From: Streptomyces sp. NBC_00691
GTDB taxonomy: Bacteria; Actinomycetota; Actinomycetes; Streptomycetales; Streptomycetaceae
Assembly: GCF_036226665.1 (NCBI RefSeq)
Contig: NZ_CP109007.1
Location: forward strand, 744,001-808,000
DNA: 64,000 nt
Direction of reading: 5' to 3'
Shown: positions 1-8,112 of the stretch, in pieces
Position numbering within the stretch: the stretch's first letter is position 1
Layout: each line of letters opens with the position of its first letter
Program-made: the position numbers and the translations under genes
The notes under the pieces: generated by a model
The model's input: the letters and a program-made list of their open reading frames with translations, nothing else
Databases searched by the model: none
Told to the model about the DNA's origin: nothing

Positions 1-3
1 ACC

Positions 4-801
4 GTGCCGCCCGCGCTCGCCGCCGCCGTCGGGCCGTTGCCCGAAGGGGTCGTCCTTCCGCTGCCGCCCGCCTTCGACTCCGTCGAGGAGGAGCGCCGGT
101 ACCGCAAGGAGCAACTCGCCGCCGGTTTCCGCATCTTCGGACGGTTCGGCTTCTCCGAGGGGGTCGCCGGGCACATCACCGTCCGCGACCCCGGTGACCC
201 CGACGCCTTCTGGGTCAACCCCTTCGGCATGAGCTTCGGCCAGATCAAGGCCTCCGACCTGATCCTGGTGGACCACGAAGGGACCGTACTGGAGGGGCGC
301 AGGCCCGTGAACCGGGCCGCGTTCGTCATCCACTCACGGGTCCACGCCGCCCGGCCCGACGCGATCGCCGCCGCGCACTCGCACTCCCTGTACGGCAAGG
401 CCTTCTCCAGCCTCGGCATCCCGCTCGACCCGATCACCCAGGACGCCTGCGCCTTCTTCGAGGACCACGGGATCTACGACGACTACCGGGGCGTGGTCAA
501 CGAGACCGAGGAGGGCGAGCGCGTCGCCAAGGCCCTGGGCGACCACAAGGCGGTCATCCTCAAGAACCACGGGCTGTTGACCGTCGGTCAGTCCGTCGCC
601 GAGGCCGTGTGGTGGTTCGTCACCATGGAGCGGTCCTGCCAGGCGCAGCTCCTCGCGATGGCGGCGGGCACGCCGCAGCACATCGACCGGGAGACGGCCC
701 TGCTCACGCGCGGGCAGATCGGCGGGCACCTGGCCGGCTGGTTCCAGGCGCGCCCGCTGTGGGATCAGATCACGGCGTCGGATCCGGACCTCTTCGACTG
801 A
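4..801 (+). CDS. Class II aldolase/adducin-family protein (5' end at window edge)
   Basis: The 265-residue reading frame has the class II aldolase/adducin fold pattern: a glycine-rich loop (GVAGHITVRD) for the phosphate or carboxylate end of the substrate, a metal-binding HSHS pair (AAHSHSLYG), and a third histidine in LKNHGLLTVG. These proteins are zinc-dependent aldolases, epimerases or decarboxylases acting on sugar phosphates or small oxo-acids; the substrate cannot be told here. The frame opens with GTG at base 4, so the true start may lie just upstream and the gene should be treated as possibly 5'-partial. It is followed by a convergent TetR regulator gene, with only about 80 bases between the two stops. 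Confidence 0.85.
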   Translation: MPPALAAAVGPLPEGVVLPLPPAFDSVEEERRYRKEQLAAGFRIFGRFGFSEGVAGHITVRDPGDPDAFWVNPFGMSFGQIKASDLILVDHEGTVLEGRRPVNRAAFVIHSRVHAARPDAIAAAHSHSLYGKAFSSLGIPLDPITQDACAFFEDHGIYDDYRGVVNETEEGERVAKALGDHKAVILKNHGLLTVGQSVAEAVWWFVTMERSCQAQLLAMAAGTPQHIDRETALLTRGQIGGHLAGWFQARPLWDQITASDPDLFD

Positions 802-882
802 CCGCCCCCGCCCCACGCGGCGTCGCCGACACCGGCGCCGGCGTCAAGGCCGGGCGTCACCGCCCGGCATCACTCCCCGGCG

Positions 883-1542
883 TCACTGCCCGGCATCACT
901 GCCGGTGTCCGTGTCACCGGAGGTGCCGGCGCCCGGGATCCGCCGCGTCGACGCCTCCAGGAGCGGGGGGAGGAACTGCAGCTCCAGGCTGCCCGGCGGC
1001 AGCTCGGCCGGCTCCACGTAGCTCTGCGCGAGTCCCCCCTCGCGCAGGGCGATGAGGAGACGCGCGAACCGGTCGGCGTCCACGGTCAGTTCGCGCCCGG
1101 CCCGGCGCAGGACGAGGGTGAGCCCGCGAGCGATCTCGGCCCGCAGCCGCGCGTCGTGGCGCGCCAGCACCCAGGCGGCCTGCGGGTCGCGGATGGCGTG
1201 CAGGGTGAACTCGGTGGTGACGAGGTACCAGTCCCGCTCGTCCGGTTCGACCCTGGAGGCGAGCTCCGCGAGCCGGGTCAGGGTGTACTCCTCGGCGGTC
1301 AGCGCGTCGATCGCGTCGGCGAGCCGTCCCACGGTCCGGTCGCTGTGCTCGTCGAAGAGGGCGAGGAAGAGCTCTTCCTTGCTCGCGAAGTTCGAGTAGT
1401 ACGCGCCCCGCGTGAATCCGGCTCGCTCACAGATCTGCTCGATCGTCGTCGCGTGGAAGCCGTGCTCGGCGAAGGTCTCCAGGGCGGCCTTCAGCAGGGC
1501 CGCGCGGGTACGGGGCCGCCTCCTGGTGACACCTTTCGGCAC
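883..1542 (-). CDS. TetR-family transcriptional regulator
   Basis: A 219-residue protein. It has an N-terminal TetR DNA-binding helix-turn-helix (about residues 10-56; ALLKAALETFAEHGFHATT and the recognition segment RGAYYSNFASKEELF), followed by an all-helical ligand domain without recognisable specificity. I chose the GTG at 1542 because it has a strong ribosome site (AAGGAGG) 7 nt upstream; a longer frame running to 1647 would take in the intergenic region. It is divergent from the FHA-ABC transporter gene, with about 100 bases between the starts, so it may regulate that promoter or its own. Its effector is unknown. Confidence 0.85.
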   Translation of the reverse strand: MPKGVTRRRPRTRAALLKAALETFAEHGFHATTIEQICERAGFTRGAYYSNFASKEELFLALFDEHSDRTVGRLADAIDALTAEEYTLTRLAELASRVEPDERDWYLVTTEFTLHAIRDPQAAWVLARHDARLRAEIARGLTLVLRRAGRELTVDADRFARLLIALREGGLAQSYVEPAELPPGSLELQFLPPLLEASTRRIPGAGTSGDTDTGSDAGQ

Positions 1543-1633
1543 GGGTGCTTCCTCCTTCGTCCTGGGCCGCTTCCCGCGGCGGACGCCCACCCTACCGGCG
1601 GCCTCATCCCGGGCGGGGATCACCACCGGCGGA

Positions 1634-1646
1634 TAATATTCACGCA
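1634..1646 (+). promoter_or_regulatory. Promoter -10 box (TAATAT) for a leaderless transcript
   Basis: TAATAT at 1634-1639 is the best -10 match in this GC-rich stretch. It ends 6 nt before the ATG of the FHA-ABC transporter gene. With normal spacing transcription would begin at the A of the ATG, and no ribosome site is present, which suggests a leaderless mRNA. No clear -35 box is visible. Confidence 0.5.
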
Positions 1647-4270
1647 TGGGAGAGCGACCCGTCGCGCCCGCGGCGCCCGAGCTGGTCCTCGAGATCGACG
1701 GGGACGCGACCCGGATGAGTCCGAGCCGCGTCTATCGCATCGGACGTGACCCGACCAGCGACGTCGTCCTCGCGGACGCGCGCGCGTCCTGGCACCACGC
1801 GGTGCTCAGCGCCGCCGCCGGCCACTGGACCCTCGCGGACGAGGGCAGCACGAACGGCACCTTCACGGACGGCCTGCGGGTGGCCGGGCGGCAGGAGGTG
1901 GGTGCCGGGACGGTCGTACGCTTCGGGCATCCGGAGGACGGCCCCCGCGCGGTCCTGTCGTCGGGAGCCGCCCCGTCCGCTCCGGCGGCGGCGGTGCCGG
2001 AGGCGCAGCCGGAAGCGGCGCCGCCGCCCGAACCGGCCCCTGCCGACTCGCCGGCGGACCCCCCGCCCACTCCGGCGACGCCGGCACCCGCCCCGACACC
2101 GGCGCCCGCACCCGCACCCGCACCCGCACCCGCACCCGCCGAGGCCGCGCCCCCGGCCGAGGCTCCCACGCCCGCCCCCGCGCCGGCCCCCGCACCCGCG
2201 GCGGCCTCCCCCGTGACCCCCGACCTCGGCACCCCGCCGAACGCGCCGCTCCCCCGGCCCCCCTCCGTCGCGCACCCCGCCGCCACCGGCACCTTCCGGC
2301 AGCCGACGTCCGTGCGGCCGTTGCCCGCCCACAGCATCCGGATCGGCCGCGCCCCCGACAACGACGTCGTCGTCCCCGATCTCGTCGTCTCCCGGCACCA
2401 CGCCGAGCTGCGCGCCCGCCCCGACGGCACGTACTGGATCCATGACCTGGGCAGCCACAACGGCACCTACCTCAACGGCGCCCCCGTCGTCGACGCCCGC
2501 GTGACGCCGGACGACATCGTCGGTGTCGGCCACTGCGCGTTCTGTCTCATCGGCGGGCAGCTCGTCGAGTTCACCGACACCGGCGAGGTCTCCCTCGACG
2601 TCCAGTCCCTCGCCGTCACCGTCGACCACGGACGCAAGATCCTCCTCGACGAGGTGTCGTTCCCCGTGGGCGAGAAGTGCCTGCTGGGGGTGGTGGGACC
2701 GTCCGGCGCCGGGAAGTCGACGCTCCTGGGCGCGCTCACCGGGCAGCGCCCCGCCGACCGGGGCACGGTGCTCTACGACGGCCGCGACCTGTACCGGGAC
2801 TACGCCGAGCTGCGCCAGCGCATCGGGCTCGTCCCGCAGGACGACATCCTGCACCTCCAGCTGACCGTGCGCCGAGCCCTCGGGTACGCCGCGGAGCTGC
2901 GCTTCCCCGAGGACACCGAGCCGGACGAGCGGCGGGCCCGGGTGGACGAGGTGATCCGGGAGCTGGGACTCACGGAACGCGCGCAGCAGCCCATCCACAG
3001 CCTCTCCGGCGGCCAGCGCAAGCGGGTGAGCGTCGCGCTCGAACTGCTCACCAAGCCGTCGCTGCTGTTCCTCGACGAGCCGACGTCCGGTCTCGACCCC
3101 GGCATGGACCGGTCCGTGATGCACATGCTGCGCGGGCTCGCGGACGACGGCCGGACCGTCGTCGTCGTCACGCACAGCGTGCTCAGTCTGGACGTGTGCG
3201 ACCGGCTCCTCGTCCTCGCGCCGGGCGGCCGGGTCGCCTACTACGGGCCGCCCGCGGACTCCCTCGGCTTCTTCGGTTTCGACCAGTGGCCCGAGGCCTT
3301 CGAGGCCTTCGAGAACGACCGGGACCGTGACTGGGCGGGTCTGTACCGGTCCTCGCGCTTCCACCGCCGCTACGTCTCCGACGCGACGGCCCGCCCGAAC
3401 GTCCCCCTGCCGGGGGCCTCCCCGGGGGAACGGGAGCCGGCACCACCGCCGAAAGCGCAGAGCTGGGGCTCCCAGCTGCGGACGCTCGTCCGCCGGTACG
3501 CCGCGGCGCTCTCCGCCGACCGCACGTTCCTGGCCATCATGATCGCGCTGCCGTTCGTGATGGGCGCGATGGCCCGGGCCCTGTCCGAGGGCGGCTTCAA
3601 CCAGGAGTCGACGCTGAACGTCCTGCTCATCCTCTGTGTGGGCGGTGTCCTCACGGGCGCGGCGAACGCCGTCCGCGAACTGGTCAAGGAACGGACCATC
3701 TACCGTCGCGAGAGAGCCGTCGGCCTCTCCCGCTCGGCTTACCTCGCCTCCAAGGTGGTCGTCCTCGGCACGATCACGGTGGTCCAGGCCGTCGTCCTGA
3801 CCCTGGTGGCCCTGATCGGCGTCCCGCTGAACGTGCCCGGCGGCAAGGGCGTCCTGATGCCACCGCTCGTGGAGATCACCCTCGCCGTCGCACTGCTCTC
3901 GTTCACGGCGATGATGCTCGGGCTGCTCGTCTCCGCCCTCGTCCGCAAGGAGGAGGTGACGATGCCGCTGCTCGTCCTCCTCGCGATCGTGCAGGTGGTG
4001 TTCTGCGGTGCGCTCCTGACCGTGCGGGGGACTCCCGTCCTGGAGCAGCTGGCGTGGCTGGTGCCGTCGCGGTGGGCGTTCGCGGCGATGGGCGCCACGG
4101 TGGACATCGGGACGGTCTCGCCGAGCGAGAAGACGGCGGATCCGCTGATGGACCACACGGCGTCGGCCTGGTTGTTCGACATGGGCATGATGGTCGTGCT
4201 CTGTCTCGTCCTCGGTCTGCTCGTGGCGCGGCTGCTGCGCCGCCACGAGCCGGTCGTGATGCGGAGGTAG
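1646..4270 (+). CDS. Twin-FHA-domain ABC transporter (Rv1747-like)
   Basis: An 874-residue fusion. FHA domain 1 is at about residues 20-100 (RIGRDPTSDVVL, WHH, STNGTF). It is followed by a Pro/Ala-rich linker (about 110-220) and FHA domain 2 at about 225-305 (IRIGRAPDNDVVV, SRHHAEL, GSHNGTYLNG). The ABC ATPase covers about 315-540, with Walker A GPSGAGKST near 350, signature LSGGQRKR near 453 and Walker B LLFLDEPTSGLDP. An ABC2-type membrane domain with about six helices makes up the C-terminus (about 610-874). FHA domains bind phosphothreonine, so transport is likely gated by a Ser/Thr kinase; one is encoded two genes downstream. M. tuberculosis Rv1747 has the same order and is phosphorylated by the neighbouring kinase PknF. 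The transported substrate is unknown. Confidence 0.9.
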   Translation: MGERPVAPAAPELVLEIDGDATRMSPSRVYRIGRDPTSDVVLADARASWHHAVLSAAAGHWTLADEGSTNGTFTDGLRVAGRQEVGAGTVVRFGHPEDGPRAVLSSGAAPSAPAAAVPEAQPEAAPPPEPAPADSPADPPPTPATPAPAPTPAPAPAPAPAPAPAEAAPPAEAPTPAPAPAPAPAAASPVTPDLGTPPNAPLPRPPSVAHPAATGTFRQPTSVRPLPAHSIRIGRAPDNDVVVPDLVVSRHHAELRARPDGTYWIHDLGSHNGTYLNGAPVVDARVTPDDIVGVGHCAFCLIGGQLVEFTDTGEVSLDVQSLAVTVDHGRKILLDEVSFPVGEKCLLGVVGPSGAGKSTLLGALTGQRPADRGTVLYDGRDLYRDYAELRQRIGLVPQDDILHLQLTVRRALGYAAELRFPEDTEPDERRARVDEVIRELGLTERAQQPIHSLSGGQRKRVSVALELLTKPSLLFLDEPTSGLDPGMDRSVMHMLRGLADDGRTVVVVTHSVLSLDVCDRLLVLAPGGRVAYYGPPADSLGFFGFDQWPEAFEAFENDRDRDWAGLYRSSRFHRRYVSDATARPNVPLPGASPGEREPAPPPKAQSWGSQLRTLVRRYAAALSADRTFLAIMIALPFVMGAMARALSEGGFNQESTLNVLLILCVGGVLTGAANAVRELVKERTIYRRERAVGLSRSAYLASKVVVLGTITVVQAVVLTLVALIGVPLNVPGGKGVLMPPLVEITLAVALLSFTAMMLGLLVSALVRKEEVTMPLLVLLAIVQVVFCGALLTVRGTPVLEQLAWLVPSRWAFAAMGATVDIGTVSPSEKTADPLMDHTASAWLFDMGMMVVLCLVLGLLVARLLRRHEPVVMRR

Positions 4271-4274
4271 GCCC

Positions 4275-5066
4275 GTGAGCTTCCCCGTACCGGAGTACGT
4301 GCCGGACTTCCGGCCCACCCATGTCGTACCGCGCGACGGCCTCGACACCTGGGAAGGGCCGGATCCGACGCTGCCCACGACGCCGCTCGACGCCTTCCTG
4401 CCGGTACGTCTGGAGGAGCGGGCCGGCGACTGGGGGCGGATCCTCTGCTCCAACGGCTGGACCGCCTGGGTCGACGCGCGGCTCCTCGTCACCGTCCCGG
4501 ACGACCCCCCGGCGGCAGGACAGCCGCTCACCAGAACCGCCGATCCGCGCCCGCTGATCTCGCGCGCCGAGGATGCGCTCGGCCGCTACCGGCGGGCGGC
4601 GGAGGCGCTGGGGGCGGGGCGCCTCGACGGCGAGAACTTCCGGCTGCGGACACGTGGGCTGCGGGTGGGCATGGTCGTCGACGGCGAGTCGGTCTGGCTG
4701 TACGACGCGGAGCACGAGCGATGGGTCTACTGCGACGGCGTGGGGCTGAGTACGTACGCGGCGTCGTCGGCGCCCTCGATCGCCTCCCCCGCGTCTCCCG
4801 CTTCCCCCGCCGGCGATACGGCGGCGCCCGGCGGAGCCGGGGAGGCGGAGGAGCCGGAGGAGGCCGGCGGTCACGAGCGGGCCGCGGCCGCGCCCCTCGA
4901 CCACGAGCCGACCCAGGTGGTGCTGCGGGGCGACGCGCCGCCGGCCGCCGGACCGCCGCCGACCCAGGTCGTGCCGCAGGCGCAGGCGGACCCCGCCTCG
5001 GCCCCGGCGCCACCGCCCACCCAGGTCGTGGAGCGCCCGCCGCCGCGAACGGCAGGTGAGGAGTGA
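4275..5066 (+). CDS. Conserved protein with three C-terminal PTQVV motifs
   Basis: A 263-residue protein of no named family that I recognise. The N-terminal half is compact and may be SH3-like (WGRILCSNGWTAWVDARLL resembles bacterial SH3 repeats); residues about 100-160 are a second folded part. The C-terminal 100 residues are low-complexity Ala/Pro/Glu and contain the motif P-T-Q-V-V three times, with threonines at 213, 230 and 249. It starts 4 bases after the transporter stop and its stop overlaps the kinase start, so the three genes form one operon. I infer that the TQVV threonines are phosphorylated by the kinase and read by the FHA domains of the transporter. There are no membrane segments or signal peptide. 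Confidence 0.7.
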   Translation: MSFPVPEYVPDFRPTHVVPRDGLDTWEGPDPTLPTTPLDAFLPVRLEERAGDWGRILCSNGWTAWVDARLLVTVPDDPPAAGQPLTRTADPRPLISRAEDALGRYRRAAEALGAGRLDGENFRLRTRGLRVGMVVDGESVWLYDAEHERWVYCDGVGLSTYAASSAPSIASPASPASPAGDTAAPGGAGEAEEPEEAGGHERAAAAPLDHEPTQVVLRGDAPPAAGPPPTQVVPQAQADPASAPAPPPTQVVERPPPRTAGEE

Positions 5067-6055
5067 TGGCAGGCGGGCCGCAGGACGACCCGGAGCTGCC
5101 GGCGGGCCGTCCGTCCGGACTCCTGGGCAAGGAGATCGCGGGCTACCGGGTGGAGCGCGAGATCGGCCGGGGCGGGATGGCGGTCGTGTACCGGGCGCGG
5201 GATCTGCGGCTCGACCGGACCGTGGCACTGAAGCTGCTCGCCCCCGAGCTGGCCCGTAACGACACCTTCCGCAAGCGTTTCGCGCACGAGTCGAGGGTCG
5301 CCGCCTCGATCGACCACCCCCACATCGTGCCTGTCTTCGACGCGGGCGAGACGGAGGGGGTGCTGTACATCGCCATGCGGTACGTGGCGGGGCAGGACCT
5401 GGTGGCCCTGCTGGACCGCGAGGGGCCGCTGCCGCCCGGGAAGGCGGGGCGGATCGCCGTGCAGGTGGCCTCGGCCCTGGACGCGGCGCACGCCCACGAC
5501 CTGGTGCACCGGGATGTGAAGCCCGGCAACATCCTGGTCGCTGAGGGTACCGACCGGGACCATCCGGAGCATGTGTACCTCACGGACTTCGGCCTGACGA
5601 AGAAGTCGTTGTCGCTGACGGGGTTCACCACGGTGGGCGAGTTCGTGGGCACGCTGGACTACGTGGCGCCCGAGCAGATCTCGGGGAAGCCGGTGGACGG
5701 CCGGTGCGATGTGTACAGCCTGGCGTGTGTGGTGTTCGAGACGCTGGTGGGTGCGCCGCCGTTCCGCCGTGACACCGACTGGGCGGTGCTGTGGGCGCAG
5801 CAGTACGACCCGCCGCCGCCGCTCTCCGAGGTCAGGCCGGGGCTGCCGGGGGCCGCGGACGCGGTCTTCGCGAGGGCGCTGGCGAAGACGCCCGAGGAGC
5901 GGTACGGGACGTGCCTGGAGTTCGTGGCGGAGCTGCGGGCCGCGTTGACGACGGGCGGAGCATCCGGGTCGTTCGTGACGAAGGGCGGCCCGGAGCCGCT
6001 GACTCCGCCGCGGGACCCGCCCGCGTGGGCGAGGCCGGTGTTCCGGGCACGGTAG
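5063..6055 (+). CDS. Hanks-type serine/threonine protein kinase
   Basis: A 330-residue kinase. Conserved parts are the glycine loop GRGGMAVVYRARD (about residue 33), the VALK lysine, the catalytic loop HRDVKPGN, DFG in TDFGLTKK and the APEQ motif. The kinase domain ends near residue 300, and a short Pro-rich tail follows with no transmembrane helix and no PASTA repeats, so the enzyme is probably cytosolic. GTG at 5063 (overlapping the previous stop as GTGA) and ATG at 5066 are both possible starts; a GAGGAG site precedes them. Operon context makes the PTQVV protein and the FHA-ABC transporter the likely substrate and partner. Confidence 0.92.
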   Translation: MMAGGPQDDPELPAGRPSGLLGKEIAGYRVEREIGRGGMAVVYRARDLRLDRTVALKLLAPELARNDTFRKRFAHESRVAASIDHPHIVPVFDAGETEGVLYIAMRYVAGQDLVALLDREGPLPPGKAGRIAVQVASALDAAHAHDLVHRDVKPGNILVAEGTDRDHPEHVYLTDFGLTKKSLSLTGFTTVGEFVGTLDYVAPEQISGKPVDGRCDVYSLACVVFETLVGAPPFRRDTDWAVLWAQQYDPPPPLSEVRPGLPGAADAVFARALAKTPEERYGTCLEFVAELRAALTTGGASGSFVTKGGPEPLTPPRDPPAWARPVFRAR

Positions 6056-6210
6056 GGCGGTTCTCCCGCCTGCCGTCCGGGCAGCCGTCCCGCGAACCGA
6101 GTACCCGCCTGAGTACGCGAGCCCTTCGGCCCCGGAACCCGGCCGTGCGACAGTGCGTCCGTACGGGCCGGGGGGTCCGGTGGTGACCCGGGCGGGGAGA
6201 GGGGACGGAC

Positions 6211-6369
6211 GTGGACCTGTTCGACGGAGAGTTCGGCGGTCGGGACGAGCACCAGACGGATGTGGGGGGCGGCGGCTGTTCCTGGTTCTACGTGGTCCTC
6301 ATCGGGCTCGCGATCCTCGTGGTCGTCGGCATGAACCGGTTCTTCGACTTCGTCAGAAGCCTCCTCTGA
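6211..6369 (+). CDS. Small single-span membrane protein (52 aa)
   Basis: A GTG start at 6211 follows a purine-rich GAGAGGGGAC ribosome site. The product has an acidic N-terminus (MDLFDGEFGGRDEH), a Gly-rich turn, one hydrophobic helix (about residues 24-42, WFYVVLIGLAILVVVGM) and a short tail. It lies 155 bases after the kinase gene in the same direction and could be co-transcribed with it. No family is recognised; codon use and the ribosome site support it as a real gene. Confidence 0.5.
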   Translation: MDLFDGEFGGRDEHQTDVGGGGCSWFYVVLIGLAILVVVGMNRFFDFVRSLL

Positions 6370-6415
6370 CGGTCCCCGCCGGAACCGGCGGACGGACAAG
6401 GGCCTGGGCGACGGT

Positions 6416-7393
6416 TCACGCCTCAGGTGGGGTTGCGTAGCGGTCGGCCAGCGCGGCGGCCCGGTCGTACAGCACGGTGCGCAGGGACTCGGGGGCCAGG
6501 GCTTCCGCGTCCGTCCCGAGCTGCCACAGGGCCCACGCGGCGTGGCGTGCGTCCTGGTAGGTCAGCTCCAGGCGGAGTCGGCCGTCCGCGTCCGGTTCCT
6601 CGGCGCGGACGGCCACCGCGGTGTCCAGCAGGTCCTCCCGGCGCGCCGGGTCCACCCGTACCAGCACGGTGAGGTGGTCGTCGCCGAGGAACCGCGCGGA
6701 GCGCTCGCGCCAGATCCGGTCCAGGTCGACCCGGTCGGGCCGCTCGGCCGGCTCGGCCAGTTCCTCGGCGGCCAGCACCCGCGACAGCCGGTACGTACGG
6801 TCCGCGCCGGCCCTGGTGGCCAGCAGGTAGCCCCGGTCGCGCACCGTGACCAGGCCGATCGGGTCCACGGTGCGCCAGTCCGGAGCCCGGCCGGTGGCCG
6901 CGTAGTGGATGCGCAGCCTGTGTCCGGCGAGCACCGCGCGCCGGACCTCGGTCATCGTCGTACCGGGTACCTCGTCGCCGTTGCGCCGCCGTGACAGCAG
7001 GTCCGCCTCCGGCTCGACGAGAAACCGCTGGACCGCGTCGCTCGCGGTGGCCCGGTGGCCGTCCGGCAGCGCGTCGAGGATCTTCCGCATGGCCGAGGCG
7101 CGCGCCGAGGCGAGGCCGAACGCCTGCTCCCCGCGCCCCGGTCCGGCGGTCAGCAGGGCGAGGGCCTCGTCGTGGTTCAGCCCGGTGAGCTCGGTACGGA
7201 AGCCGGGCAGCAGGGCGAAGCCGCCGTGCCGGCCGCGCTCCGCGTAGACGGGGACGCCGGCCGTGGACAGCGCGTCGATGTCGCGGAGCACGGTACGGGT
7301 GGACACCCCCAGCTCACGAGCCAGGGTGTCCGCGGTCAGACGACCGTGCCGACGCAGCAGGAGCACCAGGGAGACCAGCCGGTCGGCACGCAT
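6416..7393 (-). CDS. WYL-domain transcriptional regulator (YafY/DeoR-like)
   Basis: A 325-residue protein. It has an N-terminal winged helix (residues 1-60; LVSLVLLLRRHGRLTADTLARELGVSTRTVLRDI), followed by the WYL ligand-sensing domain (about 145-215; RRAVLAGHRLRIHYAA, TVDPIGLVTVRDRGYLLA) and a C-terminal extension domain. It is divergent from the RidA-family gene, with 135 bases between the starts. This arrangement is common in Streptomyces and suggests it controls that neighbour or itself. The ATG at 7393 is the natural start. Confidence 0.88.
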   Translation of the reverse strand: MRADRLVSLVLLLRRHGRLTADTLARELGVSTRTVLRDIDALSTAGVPVYAERGRHGGFALLPGFRTELTGLNHDEALALLTAGPGRGEQAFGLASARASAMRKILDALPDGHRATASDAVQRFLVEPEADLLSRRRNGDEVPGTTMTEVRRAVLAGHRLRIHYAATGRAPDWRTVDPIGLVTVRDRGYLLATRAGADRTYRLSRVLAAEELAEPAERPDRVDLDRIWRERSARFLGDDHLTVLVRVDPARREDLLDTAVAVRAEEPDADGRLRLELTYQDARHAAWALWQLGTDAEALAPESLRTVLYDRAAALADRYATPPEA

Positions 7394-7528
7394 GCGAGAA
7401 CGCTAACGGAATACATGACCGAGGGTGTCGTGATTGGTTGGCAGGCTTCTCGGCACGACGTCGCGGCGGGTGGTCCGAGCGGCGACGGACGGACGTATCC
7501 CTACGAAGCGAACGGAGCTGATGCGGCG

Positions 7529-7924
7529 ATGGAGCGCACGGCGGTCAACCCGGTGACGTGGTCGGTGGAGAAGGGGTTCAACCAGGGTGAGCTCGTCTCC
7601 GGGCACACACGCACCCTGTTCATCTCCGGTCAGACGGCGATGAGCGAGAAGGGCGAGCCGCAGCACGAGGGGGACATGGCACGCCAGTTGGCGCTGAGCC
7701 TCGATAACATCGAGGCCGTACTCGGCGAGGCCGGCATGTCGCTCGCGAACCTCGTACGGCTCAACGTCTACACGACCGACGTCGACCTGCTCTTCCAGCA
7801 CTACGGCGAGCTGGCGGGCCGGCTGGGCGCGGCCGGAGTGGCACCGGCCACCACGATGCTCGGGGTGACGCGACTGGCGATCCCCGGCCAGACGGTCGAA
7901 CTGGAGGGAACCGCCGTCGCGTGA
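7529..7924 (+). CDS. RidA-family (YjgF/YER057c) protein
   Basis: A 131-residue protein of normal RidA length. RidA proteins form trimers and hydrolyse reactive enamine/imine intermediates released by PLP enzymes. Family features are visible in LFISGQTAMSEKGEPQHEGDMARQ, in NIEAVLGEAGMSLANLVRLNVYTTD and in a C-terminal hydrophobic strand (PGQTVELEGTAVA). The usual catalytic arginine of the RidA subgroup is not obvious, so it may belong to one of the Rid2-Rid7 groups. The start at 7529 was chosen to fit the family length; an in-frame ATG at 7415 would overlap the promoter region of the divergent WYL gene. Confidence 0.85.
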   Translation: MERTAVNPVTWSVEKGFNQGELVSGHTRTLFISGQTAMSEKGEPQHEGDMARQLALSLDNIEAVLGEAGMSLANLVRLNVYTTDVDLLFQHYGELAGRLGAAGVAPATTMLGVTRLAIPGQTVELEGTAVA

Positions 7925-8112
7925 CACGACGGTGGCGGCGCCGCTGTCCGTGCCCGCCTCGACGGGATCGGAGAGCGGCGCCGGGCTCGCCGAAGCCGGG
8001 GGTGCTCCGGTCCCGAGGGTGACGCAGGCAACACCGGTTGCGGGGCAACCATTCGGCGAGGCGGCCGGTCTCCTGATCGATCACTCCCAGTGATCGCATC
8101 GACGAGGAGACC

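Noticed and set aside
1640..4531. Very long minus-strand reading frame (963 codons) opposite the FHA-ABC transporter
   Set aside because: It is a shadow of the real plus-strand gene in high-GC DNA; its composition is Arg/Gly/His-rich repeats with no domain, and the plus strand has clear FHA and ABC motifs.
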